Source: CAXBOO01 sp963977425 (lineage in GTDB: Bacteria > Bacteroidota > Bacteroidia > Flavobacteriales_D > Luteibaculaceae). Taken from it: a stretch of DNA of 64,000 nucleotides. The stretch is from positions 248,001 to 312,000 of the forward strand of contig CAXBOO010000002.1 of the NCBI GenBank assembly GCA_963977425.1, in the 5' to 3' direction. The notes beneath the pieces are model-generated. The model was not told the origin of the DNA, ran no database searches, and saw only the letters and a list, made by a program, of their open reading frames with translations. Shown here piece by piece: positions 17,111 to 26,946 of the stretch; positions within the stretch are counted from its first letter, which is position 1; every line of letters begins with the position of its first letter. The translations under genes were made by a program, and so were the position numbers.

Positions 17111-18381
17111 CCGATAAAATTTTTGATTTAATCAACGAAGAACGCAACCGTCAAATTAATGGTGTAGAACTAATTGCTTCCGAAAACTTTGTAAGCCAAG
17201 GTGTGCTTAAAGCCATGGGATCAGTGCTAACGAATAAATACGCTGAAGGCCTACCTGGCAAACGCTATTATGGTGGTTGTGAAGTAGTCGATCAAATCGA
17301 GAACTTAGCTATAGACCGTTTAAAACAATTATTCAACGCCACTTGGGCCAACGTACAACCTCACTCTGGTTCTCAGGCCAATGCAGCAGTAATGTTAGCT
17401 TGTTTAGAGCCAGGCGATAAAATTTTAGGTTTCGATTTGAGTCATGGTGGTCACCTAACACATGGTTCATCTGTTAACTTTTCAGGTAAATTGTATGAGC
17501 CTCACTTTTACGGTGTAGAAAAAGAAACAGGTGAAATTGATTACGATAAACTAAAGCAACAAGCATTAGAAGTAAAACCAAAAATGATAATCTGCGGAGC
17601 TTCTGCTTATGTACGTGATGTAGATTACGTAGCCATGCGCGAAGCGGCTGACAGTGTTGGCGCACTTTTGCTTGCAGACATTTCTCACCCTGCTGGTTTA
17701 ATCGCCAAAGGTTTATTGAACGATCCTTTAGATCATTGCCATATAGTTACTTCTACTACCCACAAAACATTGCGTGGACCTCGTGGTGGTATCATCATGA
17801 TGCGTCATGACTTTGACAACCCAATGGGTAAAAAAGACATGAAAGGCAACATCAGAAAAATGAGCGCTTTGCTCGATTCTGCTGTTTTCCCAGGAACTCA
17901 AGGTGGACCGTTAGAGCATGTAATTGGCGCTAAAGCCATTGCATTTGCTGAAGCTTTACGTCCTGAATTTAAAGAATACGGTGAACGTGTCATCATCAAT
18001 GCAAAAACTTTGGGTGAAGCATTAACCAACAAAGGTTACAACCTTATTTCTGGAGGAACATCCAACCACTGCTTACTCATCGATCTTCGCAATAAAAACA
18101 TTACCGGTAAGGAAGCCGAAAAAGCATTAGGAAAAGCTGAAATAACCGTGAATAAAAACATGGTTCCTTTCGACAATCAATCGCCTTTCGTGACTTCAGG
18201 TATTAGAATAGGTACAGCAGCTGTTACCACGCGTGGTTTAAAAACCGATGACATGAATCAAATAGCACAGTGGATAGACGATGCCTTGATTCACAGAGAT
18301 GACGATTCTAAACTGCGCAAAATCAGAAATGAAGTCAACGCATTTATGGGTAAATTCCCACTATTCAGTAGCAACAAATAA
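17107..18381 (+). CDS. glyA: Serine hydroxymethyltransferase
   Basis: 424 residues, full length for bacterial SHMT. The pyridoxal-phosphate lysine is Lys220 in TSTTHKTLRGPRGG. The substrate-binding N-terminal part includes YAEGLPGKRYYGGCE, and PHSGSQAN and DISHPAGLI are also typical. It interconverts serine and glycine with transfer of a one-carbon unit to tetrahydrofolate, in the cytoplasm. Its ATG overlaps the stop of the small membrane protein by four bases, so part of its expression probably comes from that transcript. fahA follows after 11 bases. Confidence 0.97.
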   Translation: MTDKIFDLINEERNRQINGVELIASENFVSQGVLKAMGSVLTNKYAEGLPGKRYYGGCEVVDQIENLAIDRLKQLFNATWANVQPHSGSQANAAVMLACLEPGDKILGFDLSHGGHLTHGSSVNFSGKLYEPHFYGVEKETGEIDYDKLKQQALEVKPKMIICGASAYVRDVDYVAMREAADSVGALLLADISHPAGLIAKGLLNDPLDHCHIVTSTTHKTLRGPRGGIIMMRHDFDNPMGKKDMKGNIRKMSALLDSAVFPGTQGGPLEHVIGAKAIAFAEALRPEFKEYGERVIINAKTLGEALTNKGYNLISGGTSNHCLLIDLRNKNITGKEAEKALGKAEITVNKNMVPFDNQSPFVTSGIRIGTAAVTTRGLKTDDMNQIAQWIDDALIHRDDDSKLRKIRNEVNAFMGKFPLFSSNK

Positions 18382-18392
18382 AAAATTTAGAT

Positions 18393-19670
18393 ATGATAAG
18401 AGCCAACGATCCAGCTAGAAAAACCTGGTTAGAAATAGACAGTGACAGCCAATTTCCAATTCAAAATTTACCCTTCGGTATTTTTAGAACCGATTTTTTT
18501 GAACCTCGTGTTGGTGTTGCTATTGGAGACAAAGTCTTAGACTTATATTCATTGTCCATCTTGGGCTATTTACACCATCAACCGTTTACACCCAACGACT
18601 TTTTTCAAAGTAGTTTGAACCAACTCATGGCCTATGGTAAAGAAGCTATGCGTGAGTTAAGAAACCGCATTTCCGACATCTTAATGGAAGGAAATGAAGA
18701 GTTGTGCTTAAACGAAGTGCACATCAATCAAGTATTTTTCGACCAGGCTGATGTAACCATGTTGATGCCAGTAAAAGTGGGCGATTACACCGATTTTTAT
18801 TCTTCAAGACAACATGCTACCAATGTAGGTACGATGTTCCGCGATCCTGATAATGCTCTTTTACCAAACTGGTTGCACATTCCTGTAGGCTATCACGGTA
18901 GAGCTTCTTCAATTGTTATTTCTGGCACTCCAGTTAAACGTCCCTTAGGGCAAATGTTACCAAATGGAGCAGACACACCTGTATTTGGGCCAAGCAAATT
19001 GCTTGACTTTGAATTAGAAATGGCTTTTGTAACCTTCAATGGCAAAAAATTAGGCGAACGCATTACTACTGCCGAAGCTGAAGATTACATCTTTGGTTTG
19101 TGCGTCTTCAATGATTGGTCTGCACGCGACATTCAAAAATGGGAATACGTACCACTAGGACCCTTCTTAGCTAAAAACTTCGCCTCTTCTGTTAGTCCTT
19201 GGATTGTAACATTAGATGCTTTAGAACCTTTCAAAGTAGCTGGAGAAAAACAAGACCCAGAAGTATTTCCATACTTACAATACGAAGGCGATAAAAATTA
19301 CGACATCAATTTAGAAGTTTACATCAAGCCTGAAAATGGTGAAGACAGTAAAATTTGCGATTCTAACTTCAAGTACATGTATTGGAACATGACTCAACAG
19401 CTGGCACACCATACAGTAAATGGTTGCAACATCAATTGTGGTGATATGATGGCCTCTGGCACTATTTCTGGTGAAAACGAGAAAGCGTATGGTTCTATGC
19501 TCGAGCTTAGTTGGAGAGGAACTAAACCCATTAAACTAAACGACGGCAGCGAACGCAAATTCATTCAAGATCACGATGAAGTTGTAATGAAAGCTTACGG
19601 CGAACGCAACGGAATAAAAATTGGATTTGGAGAAGTAAGAAGCAAAGTTCTTCCTGCCGACACGATTTAA
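18393..19670 (+). CDS. fahA: Fumarylacetoacetase
   Basis: 425 residues, matching full-length fumarylacetoacetate hydrolases. The N-terminal SH3-like domain (LPFGIFRTDF) is followed by the FAH catalytic domain with DYTDFYSSRQHATNVG, the GYHGRASSIV block and the metal-ligand region LDFELEMAFV. It cleaves fumarylacetoacetate to fumarate and acetoacetate, the last step of tyrosine and phenylalanine degradation. No other gene of that pathway is in the window. It lies 11 bases after glyA and is closed by a strong terminator, so the two form the end of one transcript. Confidence 0.96.
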   Translation: MIRANDPARKTWLEIDSDSQFPIQNLPFGIFRTDFFEPRVGVAIGDKVLDLYSLSILGYLHHQPFTPNDFFQSSLNQLMAYGKEAMRELRNRISDILMEGNEELCLNEVHINQVFFDQADVTMLMPVKVGDYTDFYSSRQHATNVGTMFRDPDNALLPNWLHIPVGYHGRASSIVISGTPVKRPLGQMLPNGADTPVFGPSKLLDFELEMAFVTFNGKKLGERITTAEAEDYIFGLCVFNDWSARDIQKWEYVPLGPFLAKNFASSVSPWIVTLDALEPFKVAGEKQDPEVFPYLQYEGDKNYDINLEVYIKPENGEDSKICDSNFKYMYWNMTQQLAHHTVNGCNINCGDMMASGTISGENEKAYGSMLELSWRGTKPIKLNDGSERKFIQDHDEVVMKAYGERNGIKIGFGEVRSKVLPADTI

Positions 19671-19696
19671 TATTTATTTGAATATTTTTTTCCTTT

Positions 19697-19723
19697 AAGC
19701 CCTGATTATATCAGGGCTTTTTT
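19697..19723 (+). terminator. Intrinsic terminator after fahA
   Basis: AAGCCCTGAT (19697-19706) pairs perfectly with ATCAGGGCTT (19710-19719) around a three-base loop and is followed by a T-rich tract. It separates the glyA-fahA transcript from the downstream (p)ppGpp enzyme gene. Confidence 0.9.
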
Positions 19724-19736
19724 ATTTTAGATACCT

Positions 19737-21935
19737 ATGGAAAACTTTTACAGCGAAAGCGAAAAGAAAGAAATTAGCAACGCCTACCGTAGCTTACTTC
19801 GCTCAGTAAAATTTACGAGAAACAACAAAGACAATAGCCTTATACGCAAGGGGTTCAATATTGCTGTTGATGCGCATAAAAGCATGCGTCGTAAAAGTGG
19901 TGAACCTTATATTTTTCACCCCATTGCAGTGGCTAGAATTGTAGCCGAAGAAATTGGGCTAAGCACACCCAGTATAGTTTGTGCCTTACTGCATGACACG
20001 GTAGAGGATACCGACATCAGTCTAAAAGATATTGAAAAAGATTTCGACAAAACCATTGCCAACATCATTGATGGGTTAACCAAAATTCCTGACTATTATG
20101 GCGATCATGTTTCCATACAAGCCGAAAACTTCAGGAAAATGTTGGTTACTCTTTCCAACGATGTTAGAGTTATACTCATAAAATTGGCCGACCGTTTGCA
20201 CAACATGCGTACACTCGAAAGCATGCGTCCTGACAAGCAATTAAAAATAGCCAACGAAACACTCTATCTGTATGCTCCCCTAGCCCATCGTTTGGGATTG
20301 TATGCCATAAAAAGCGAACTAGAAGATCTTGCTCTTAGTTACACCGATAGTGAGTTTTACAATGACATTGCGCTCAAATTAGAAAAGAAAAAACCGGTAT
20401 TAAATCGTTTTTTAAGACAATTCATGCTGCCGCTTAAGCGTGATTTAGATGCACAAGGCATCAAATACGAGATAAAAGCTCGGCCTAAGACCATTTATTC
20501 TATCTACAATAAGATTAAGAATAAAAATGTTCCCTTCGATCAGATATTTGATTTGCTTGCTTGTCGAATCATTATCGATTCTGAGCCAGAGTCAGAAAAA
20601 TCAGATTGCTGGAGAGCGTATTCTATTGTTACCGATCATTACAAACCCAATCCCGATCGATTGAGAGATTGGATTTCGAGTCCTAAATCCAACGGATACG
20701 AAAGCTTGCACACTACCGTAATGAGTAGAAGTGGAAAATGGGTAGAAGTTCAAATCCGCAGCAAACGGATGGACAATATTGCCGAAAAAGGGTTTGCAGC
20801 TCACTGGAAATACAAAGAAGATAAAAGCGGTGAAAACCATTTAGATTCTTGGTTTGAACGCATACGTGACAGTCTTGAAAACAAGAATATGGCTGCCATA
20901 GATTTTGTGGATGATTTCAAGCTTAATCTATATTCAAAAGAAATTTTTCTTTTTACTCCTAATGGAGAATTGATTAGCCTACCCTTCGGCGCAACTGCCT
21001 TAGATTTCGCTTATGACATCCACTCTAAATTGGGTAACGAGTGTCTTGGTGCCAAGATAAATCATCGTCTACAGCCACTCAGCTACAAGTTAAAAAGTGG
21101 CGAACAAGTACAAATTTTAAGAAGCACAAGACAGAAGCCAAAGGAAGAATGGCTTAAAATGGTGGTAACGGCAAAAGCCAAATCGGCCATAAAAGCTTAT
21201 TTAAAGGATGAGAAAAAACGTGTAGCAGAAGATGGTAAAGAGATTTTAACCCGAAAGTTGAATCACATCAAAGTCGATTTCAATTCAGAAAATGTTACGT
21301 TTTTAGAACAATATTTTGGCATGGATGCCACTGAATTGTATTACCGCATTGCCAAAAACAAATTCAATGTTGGTCTACTGAAAAAACTTACGGTAGAAAA
21401 CCACCACTTTGTTAAAGCAGAAAAACCTGCTCCAAAGAACAAAAAGCATGGTGTTGTATTGACATCAAAAGGGCAAAAAGGCAAAGTTATTCTTAGCGAA
21501 GAAAACGCTGAAATTTTTGATATCCAATTAGCTAAATGCTGTCAGCCCATACCAGGCGACAAAGTTTTTGGGTTTGTTACCATAAGCGACGGCGTTAAAA
21601 TACACCGTCAAAATTGCCCGAATGCCGTACAGCTCATGGCCAATTATGCGTATAGAATCATTAAAGCAAGATGGGAAGATGACTATGCTCACGAGTATTT
21701 AGCCAGCATAAAGTTTACAGGTATTGATGATATGGGATTGGTAAACAAAATCACCAACACCATTTCACAACAATTGAACATCAATATGAAGTCAATTTCC
21801 TTTGAAAGTCACGATGGAATATTCACTGGAAAAATTCAATTGTTCATTTCAGACACCACACATTTGGATGAATTGACAAGTAAATTGAAGGCTATGGAAG
21901 GAATTCACAGTGTAGAGCGACAAGAAATCCATTGA
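19737..21935 (+). CDS. Bifunctional (p)ppGpp synthetase/hydrolase (RelA/SpoT family)
   Basis: 732 residues with the full Rel domain order. The HD hydrolase domain (FHPIAVARIVAEE, HDTVEDT, KLADRLHNMRTL) is at about 50-200. The synthetase domain, with SPKSNGYESLHTTVM, is near 310. A TGS domain (LFTPNGELISLPFGATALDF) starts near 405, a Cys/His zinc-finger-like region (LAKCCQPIPGD) near 600, and a C-terminal ACT domain follows. The intact HD and synthetase motifs argue for both making and degrading the alarmone during starvation. It follows the fahA terminator closely; no clear promoter is seen in the 67 bases between. Confidence 0.96.
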   Translation: MENFYSESEKKEISNAYRSLLRSVKFTRNNKDNSLIRKGFNIAVDAHKSMRRKSGEPYIFHPIAVARIVAEEIGLSTPSIVCALLHDTVEDTDISLKDIEKDFDKTIANIIDGLTKIPDYYGDHVSIQAENFRKMLVTLSNDVRVILIKLADRLHNMRTLESMRPDKQLKIANETLYLYAPLAHRLGLYAIKSELEDLALSYTDSEFYNDIALKLEKKKPVLNRFLRQFMLPLKRDLDAQGIKYEIKARPKTIYSIYNKIKNKNVPFDQIFDLLACRIIIDSEPESEKSDCWRAYSIVTDHYKPNPDRLRDWISSPKSNGYESLHTTVMSRSGKWVEVQIRSKRMDNIAEKGFAAHWKYKEDKSGENHLDSWFERIRDSLENKNMAAIDFVDDFKLNLYSKEIFLFTPNGELISLPFGATALDFAYDIHSKLGNECLGAKINHRLQPLSYKLKSGEQVQILRSTRQKPKEEWLKMVVTAKAKSAIKAYLKDEKKRVAEDGKEILTRKLNHIKVDFNSENVTFLEQYFGMDATELYYRIAKNKFNVGLLKKLTVENHHFVKAEKPAPKNKKHGVVLTSKGQKGKVILSEENAEIFDIQLAKCCQPIPGDKVFGFVTISDGVKIHRQNCPNAVQLMANYAYRIIKARWEDDYAHEYLASIKFTGIDDMGLVNKITNTISQQLNINMKSISFESHDGIFTGKIQLFISDTTHLDELTSKLKAMEGIHSVERQEIH

Positions 21936-21958
21936 TGCCTTAAAAAAACCTACATTTG
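21932..21958 (+). promoter_or_regulatory. Candidate promoter for purA
   Basis: TACATTTG at 21951-21958 is an exact TAnnTTTG -7 element. TTG at 21932-21934 lies 16 bases upstream, a little short. The implied start of transcription near 21962 falls before the ATG at 21997 but after the TTG-initiated extension opens weakly at 21970, so the ATG is preferred. Confidence 0.55.
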
Positions 21959-21996
21959 CGGCTTTCAATTTGAAACAGTTAATAGCCAAAACCAAC

Positions 21997-23265
21997 ATGC
22001 AAAAAGTTGATGTTTTACTAGGCCTGCAATGGGGCGACGAAGGGAAGGGAAAGATTGTAGATGTTCTTACTCCCGACTACGATATCATAGCACGTTTTCA
22101 AGGTGGCCCGAACGCGGGACATACTTTAGAATTTAATAATATTAAACACGTTTTACACACCATTCCATCGGGTATTTTCCGAGAAAATGCCATGAACATT
22201 ATTGGTAACGGAGTGGTTATAGACCCTGTCATTTTCAAGAAAGAAATTGATCAATTGGTTGAAATGGGTGTGGATGTAAAAAGCCGATTGCTACTAAGCA
22301 AAAAAGCACATCTTATTTTACCTACTCACCGTTTGTTGGATGCCGCTTCTGAAAAAGAAAAAGGCAACACCAAAATTGGTTCTACCTTAAAAGGTATAGG
22401 GCCAACGTACATGGACAAAACGGGTAGAAATGGATTGCGTGTAGGAGATATCTTCACCGATAATTTCAAAGAAAAGTACGAAACTTTGCGTGCGAAACAC
22501 GAGCACTTACTTAGTTTCCACGACTTTGAATACGACATCGAATCTTTAGAACCAGCATGGTTTGAAGGCATCGCTCTTTTGGAGAGTTTAACCGCAATGG
22601 ATTCGGAACACTATATCCATAAAGCTCAAAAAGCCGGTAAAAAAATATTGGCAGAAGGCGCTCAAGGTTCTTTATTGGACATCGATTTTGGAACTTATCC
22701 TTTCGTTACTTCATCCAACACTGTTTGTGCTGGTGCTTGTACAGGATTGGGTGTTGCTCCAAACAAAATTGGTGACGTTATTGGAATTTTCAAAGCTTAC
22801 TGCACCCGTGTAGGAAGTGGACCTTTCCCAACCGAATTATTCGGACAAGAAGGCGAAGATTTGCGTAAAGCTGGTAATGAATTTGGCGCAACAACAGGAC
22901 GTCCTCGTCGTTGTGGTTGGAACGATTTACCTGCACTAAAATATGCTGTAGAGCTTAACGGTGTTACACAATTATGCATGACTAAGTCTGACGTATTGTG
23001 CGATTTGGACGAAATAAAAGTGTGTACACACTACGATTACGAAGGCGAAGAAATTCACGATTTCCCATTCGATATCCAAACAGACAAACTAAAGCCTGTT
23101 TACAAAACATTCAAAGCTTGGACTGATGGCATCAACAGTTGCCGTACGTATGATGCTCTAGAAGAAAATTTTAAGACTTATATAACGTTCTTAGAAAACT
23201 ATCTTGAAGTACCTATCAAATTCATATCACTTGGCCCAGATCGCGACCAAACTATCGTTCGATAA
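21997..23265 (+). CDS. purA: Adenylosuccinate synthetase
   Basis: 422 residues from ATG 21997 (MQKVDVLLGLQWGDEGKGK), the canonical start of PurA with the GTP-binding GDEGKGK loop. GPNAGHTL, the IMP-binding STLKGIGPTYMDK and TGRPRRCGW all fit the family. A nine-codon longer frame begins with TTG but adds nothing typical. The enzyme joins IMP and aspartate with GTP in the first committed step of AMP synthesis. The 3' end overlaps the likely start of the OstA-like gene. Confidence 0.97.
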   Translation: MQKVDVLLGLQWGDEGKGKIVDVLTPDYDIIARFQGGPNAGHTLEFNNIKHVLHTIPSGIFRENAMNIIGNGVVIDPVIFKKEIDQLVEMGVDVKSRLLLSKKAHLILPTHRLLDAASEKEKGNTKIGSTLKGIGPTYMDKTGRNGLRVGDIFTDNFKEKYETLRAKHEHLLSFHDFEYDIESLEPAWFEGIALLESLTAMDSEHYIHKAQKAGKKILAEGAQGSLLDIDFGTYPFVTSSNTVCAGACTGLGVAPNKIGDVIGIFKAYCTRVGSGPFPTELFGQEGEDLRKAGNEFGATTGRPRRCGWNDLPALKYAVELNGVTQLCMTKSDVLCDLDEIKVCTHYDYEGEEIHDFPFDIQTDKLKPVYKTFKAWTDGINSCRTYDALEENFKTYITFLENYLEVPIKFISLGPDRDQTIVR

Positions 23266-24859
23266 AACAATTTTATTGCTTTTGCTCTTCGGTCTCAATT
23301 GGGGACTGAAAGGGCAAGAAGTAATAAACATTCTGCGCACCAACGAGTCCATATACGACCAAGCTCTTTATGGTAAAAGCACCCTTTTAAGAGGCGATGT
23401 AAAAATTGAATATGGTGGCAGTATATTAACCTCCGACGAGGTATTGGTTAAAGACCAAAATGCAGGTTTTGAAGCCACTAAAAATGTCAACATAAATCAA
23501 GGCGATAGCCTATTTCTTAAAGGCGACAAAGCCACCTATACTTCTGCAACCAAAGTTGCCGTAGTTAGAAACAATGTAGAACTTGAGGACAAAGATTTGT
23601 TTCTCAATGGTCCACAACTTAATTACAATAGAGCTTTATCTGAAGCCTATTATATCGATCGTTCTAGAATCAGAATCAAGAAAAACAACGATTTTATAGA
23701 AAGTAACTTTGGCCATTACTACAGTTTGCGTCACTTACTGATGTTTACCGATAGCGTGATCTACGAAGCGGAAGATTTCACCATGAGTGGAAACGACCTC
23801 AGTTACAACACCACCAACGAATTAATTAGCTACACCACTGGAGCTACTACGATCAGAAAAAGCGACAGCTCAATATTCTATAGTTTAAAAGCACAATACT
23901 ATCAACAAACACACGAAGCCTATTTCTATGGCAATGTTGTAGCGTTTAACGATGGATTAGAATTCGAGGCCGACTCTGTTTATTACAACGACAGTACCAA
24001 TATTGCTTTGGCGTACAACCACATCGAAATGCAAGACAGCATAAACGAGTGGATACTACTAGCTCCTTATGCGGAAAATTACCGTGACAACGATAGTGTG
24101 AGCATTCCTTATAGAAGCGAAATGATAATGCTGAATGGCAACGATAGCATTCACCTATTTTCTGACAGTTTGAGCATTTACGGAAGCAATAACGCAAAAA
24201 CAATTCTTGCTAAAGGGAATGTTACTTTGAATGGGAAACAGTTTAAAGGCGTTTGTGAAACGTTAATTTACCAACAAATAGACAGTACAATAACCATGCT
24301 ATCGGCCCCTGTTCTTTGGCAAGATTCAAGCCAAATAGTAGGAGAAAAAATCATTTTAACACTGGGCGAAGACGGTGTAAAAAACATGTACATTCCTAGA
24401 GAATCCTTCATCACCGAAAAAGTTGGAACCGGTTTGTACAATCAAATAAAAGGACGTGAACTCACGGCTTATTTTGTTGATGGAAAAATGAACAACATCA
24501 TTATCAAAGGCAACGGTCAAAGTATATACCACGCTTTTGATGAAGGGAAAGATGCTTCAGGTAAAATTCAAAGAAAATACATCGGAGTAAATCAATCTGA
24601 ATGCTCTGATATGGAAATTGTCATGCGAATTGATGAAGGTGGTGTAGCATCCATTAAATTCCTTACAAAACCAGAAAACAGCCTTACTCCTGCTGCAATT
24701 ATCAAAGCAAGCGATTCATTTTTCTTAAAAGAGTTCAGTTGGTTGGCGGACAAAAAACCGAGTTTACTAAACGATCAGTCCAACTTTGAATGGTTGTTTT
24801 ATCCAAAAATTGCAACAAAAAACATTCCTCTAAAAGACCTAGAGCAGGATAAAAACTAG
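23231..24859 (+). CDS. OstA-like (LptA-family) periplasmic protein
   Basis: 542 residues if translation starts at TTG 23231, which gives a credible signal peptide (TILLLLLFGLNWGLKGQ); an earlier TTG exists at 23204. No ATG is available before the hydrophobic segment, and either start lies inside purA. Repeated short strands such as LRGDVKIEYGGSILTSDEV, KGDKATYTSATKVAVVRNNV and AKGNVTLNGKQFKGVC are characteristic of the OstA/LptA beta-jellyroll. In Gram-negative bacteria this fold carries lipopolysaccharide across the periplasm. It is longer than E. coli LptA, as is usual in Bacteroidota. The LptD-like gene nearby (32218) is a plausible partner. Confidence 0.8.
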   Translation: MAQIATKLSFDKTILLLLLFGLNWGLKGQEVINILRTNESIYDQALYGKSTLLRGDVKIEYGGSILTSDEVLVKDQNAGFEATKNVNINQGDSLFLKGDKATYTSATKVAVVRNNVELEDKDLFLNGPQLNYNRALSEAYYIDRSRIRIKKNNDFIESNFGHYYSLRHLLMFTDSVIYEAEDFTMSGNDLSYNTTNELISYTTGATTIRKSDSSIFYSLKAQYYQQTHEAYFYGNVVAFNDGLEFEADSVYYNDSTNIALAYNHIEMQDSINEWILLAPYAENYRDNDSVSIPYRSEMIMLNGNDSIHLFSDSLSIYGSNNAKTILAKGNVTLNGKQFKGVCETLIYQQIDSTITMLSAPVLWQDSSQIVGEKIILTLGEDGVKNMYIPRESFITEKVGTGLYNQIKGRELTAYFVDGKMNNIIIKGNGQSIYHAFDEGKDASGKIQRKYIGVNQSECSDMEIVMRIDEGGVASIKFLTKPENSLTPAAIIKASDSFFLKEFSWLADKKPSLLNDQSNFEWLFYPKIATKNIPLKDLEQDKN

Positions 24860-24979
24860 TTGCTTTTATTCTTTTCACTGCCCCGCCTACTTCTTCGATA
24901 ACTCTACACTGTATAGCTACAGTACAACTAATTAGCTAGACAACAAGCACTTATTTAGTTCATCCATATTTCAGTATTT

Positions 24980-24987
24980 TAGGTTTC
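24980..24987 (+). promoter_or_regulatory. Possible -7 element of the M43 protease gene
   Basis: TAGGTTTC differs by one base from TAnnTTTG and lies 28 bases before the ATG at 25016. No convincing -33 element is visible. The rest of the 156-base gap after the OstA-like gene shows nothing else I can name. Confidence 0.35.
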
Positions 24988-25015
24988 ACTAAACATCAGT
25001 ATCAAACCTACTTAT

Positions 25016-26875
25016 ATGAAAAGATTTTCTACCAACTCTCTTGGTAAATGGATGGTTCCGTTTGTTTTATTACTCGGATTTAGCCAATCTACCATTGCTC
25101 AAAACAACAACAATGTAGAGCCTTGTGGTACAGACATCTACCACAAACAAAAAATGGAATCCGATAAGGCTTACGCTAAAAGCATAGAACTTTCGGAAAT
25201 TAAAGTGCAAAAATGGATTTCAGAAAACAGAAATTCTCTAAAAATGGCTGACAACAAAATAGTTGTACCCGTAGTATTTCATGTTGTGTATAATGTTGAC
25301 TCGGCGGAAACTCAAATGTTGCCGAGAGAAACTATGCTTGAACAAATTGAAACCTTGAATAGAGATTTCAACCGCGACAACACCGACAAAGGAAGAACTC
25401 GTCCAATATTTGACACCATTGCAGAATCGGCAAACATTGTTTTCACACTTGCCAATAAAGACCCTGAAGGCAACGATTTTGATGGTATTACTTACACCGA
25501 AACAGATGTATTAGGATTTGATTTGCTGCCGTTTTTACCCGGTTATGTTGACTTAGACAGTTTGAAAACTACTACAGGTGGTGGCCACGATGCTTGGACA
25601 GGCAACTACCTAAATATTTGGGTAGCTCGACTTACATTTTTTGGAACAGAAGGATTGTATGGTATTGCCACTTTCCCACAAACCATGGACAGCGATGAAG
25701 CAGGTGGTACAGAACCAACGCCCGATGAATTACAAGGTGTGTCGGTAATGTACAATGTATTGGGCAATGTTGTTGACGCAAATGGAGATACGCTAAACGC
25801 TGGTAGAACCCTAACCCATGAAGTAGGACATTTCTTCGGATTGCGTCATATCTGGGGCGATGGTCAAGACGGATTATGTGGAGCTTCGGATTATGTACAC
25901 GATACTCCTTTTGCCATAGAAAACGCCAACTTTAATTGCGATTTCAATTTGAATGAATGCGCTAGCGAAGATGCTTTTTGGGGAACTATAGACCCTCCAA
26001 ATAACATTGAAAACTACATGGATTATAGCGGAGACCTTTGTTACAACATGTTTTCTAGAGGTCAAACCGATAGAATGAATGGATTTTTGAACACCGAAAG
26101 AGATGTCCTTTTTGATGGTGCTGTAAATGGCGGGAAGACGTCAACCGAATTCAAAACTTGGGTTTACACTGTTCCTACATCATGCCCAGAAACTTGTGAT
26201 GGAGTAGCCATAGTAAATACTTTAAAAAACAGTGGATCGGTTTCTATTTTCATCGATGGAAACGAAATTGTTGGCAACTCAGTTTCTGATCTTTGTACTG
26301 GTATTCACGACATTATAGTGATAGACAACAATCAAGACTCTATTGTTTACGACTTTTATGTTCCTGCTGGTAGAAGCATAGAACCTGACTATGAAGAAAA
26401 CATTACAGATGCTTCTTGTCCAACCTGTGCTGATGGTAGTGCAACTATATCATTTAATGCTATCAAATCGCCGTACACCATATCATGGGATGTTACACCT
26501 AGTGTTAGCGGAGAAACTCTATCGAATGTACTCCCTGGCACATACCGATACTCAATCATCGATGGTTGCAATCAAGAAATAACCGATTCAGTAACTATAG
26601 CTTCGGCAGTGGGCATTGATCAGTTGGATATTACAGATGTTAAACTCGCACCTAACCCTACAAAAGGAATGATCAACATCAGTTTTCCAAAAATGCAAAA
26701 TCTCAATTCAGCTACTGTTTACGATTTGAGCGGCAGAAAGCTTTTAGAATTGAAACACATTGGCAAAACCAAAAATGTAACAGTAGATGCTTCGAGTTTA
26801 GAAATAGGCACTTACTTGCTTCAGCTTACAGATGCCAATGGACACGCCATTTCAACACGATTTGCAAAACACTAA
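25016..26875 (+). CDS. Secreted M43-family zinc metalloprotease with T9SS sorting domain
   Basis: 619 residues. Signal peptide with hydrophobic MVPFVLLLGFSQSTIAQ, cleaved after AQ. A propeptide-like part precedes VVPVVFHVVYN, the usual entry to the M43 (pappalysin/cytophagalysin) catalytic domain. The extended zinc motif is HEVGHFFGLRH (His268, Glu269, His272, His278), with the Met-turn region at NYMDYS. After residue 380 come repeat-like Ig segments, and the last ~80 residues (LDITDVKLAPNPTKGMINIS and following) are a type A T9SS sorting domain. Probably a secreted or surface protease. It ends at a terminator shared with a convergent operon. Confidence 0.92.
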   Translation: MKRFSTNSLGKWMVPFVLLLGFSQSTIAQNNNNVEPCGTDIYHKQKMESDKAYAKSIELSEIKVQKWISENRNSLKMADNKIVVPVVFHVVYNVDSAETQMLPRETMLEQIETLNRDFNRDNTDKGRTRPIFDTIAESANIVFTLANKDPEGNDFDGITYTETDVLGFDLLPFLPGYVDLDSLKTTTGGGHDAWTGNYLNIWVARLTFFGTEGLYGIATFPQTMDSDEAGGTEPTPDELQGVSVMYNVLGNVVDANGDTLNAGRTLTHEVGHFFGLRHIWGDGQDGLCGASDYVHDTPFAIENANFNCDFNLNECASEDAFWGTIDPPNNIENYMDYSGDLCYNMFSRGQTDRMNGFLNTERDVLFDGAVNGGKTSTEFKTWVYTVPTSCPETCDGVAIVNTLKNSGSVSIFIDGNEIVGNSVSDLCTGIHDIIVIDNNQDSIVYDFYVPAGRSIEPDYEENITDASCPTCADGSATISFNAIKSPYTISWDVTPSVSGETLSNVLPGTYRYSIIDGCNQEITDSVTIASAVGIDQLDITDVKLAPNPTKGMINISFPKMQNLNSATVYDLSGRKLLELKHIGKTKNVTVDASSLEIGTYLLQLTDANGHAISTRFAKH

Positions 26876-26896
26876 AAAGTGTTCATTTTATTCATT

Positions 26897-26924
26897 AAAA
26901 AAGAGCCTCAAGGGGCTCTTTTTT
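26897..26924. terminator. Bidirectional intrinsic terminator between convergent genes
   Basis: Eleven-base arms (26897-26907 and 26914-26924) consist of six A/T pairs plus GAGCC/GGCTC, so a T-run follows the stem in both directions. It lies 21 bases after the M43 gene stop and 22 bases beyond the stop of the minus-strand operon. Confidence 0.88.
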
Positions 26925-26946
26925 AATGCTTATATTTTGGTGTTAT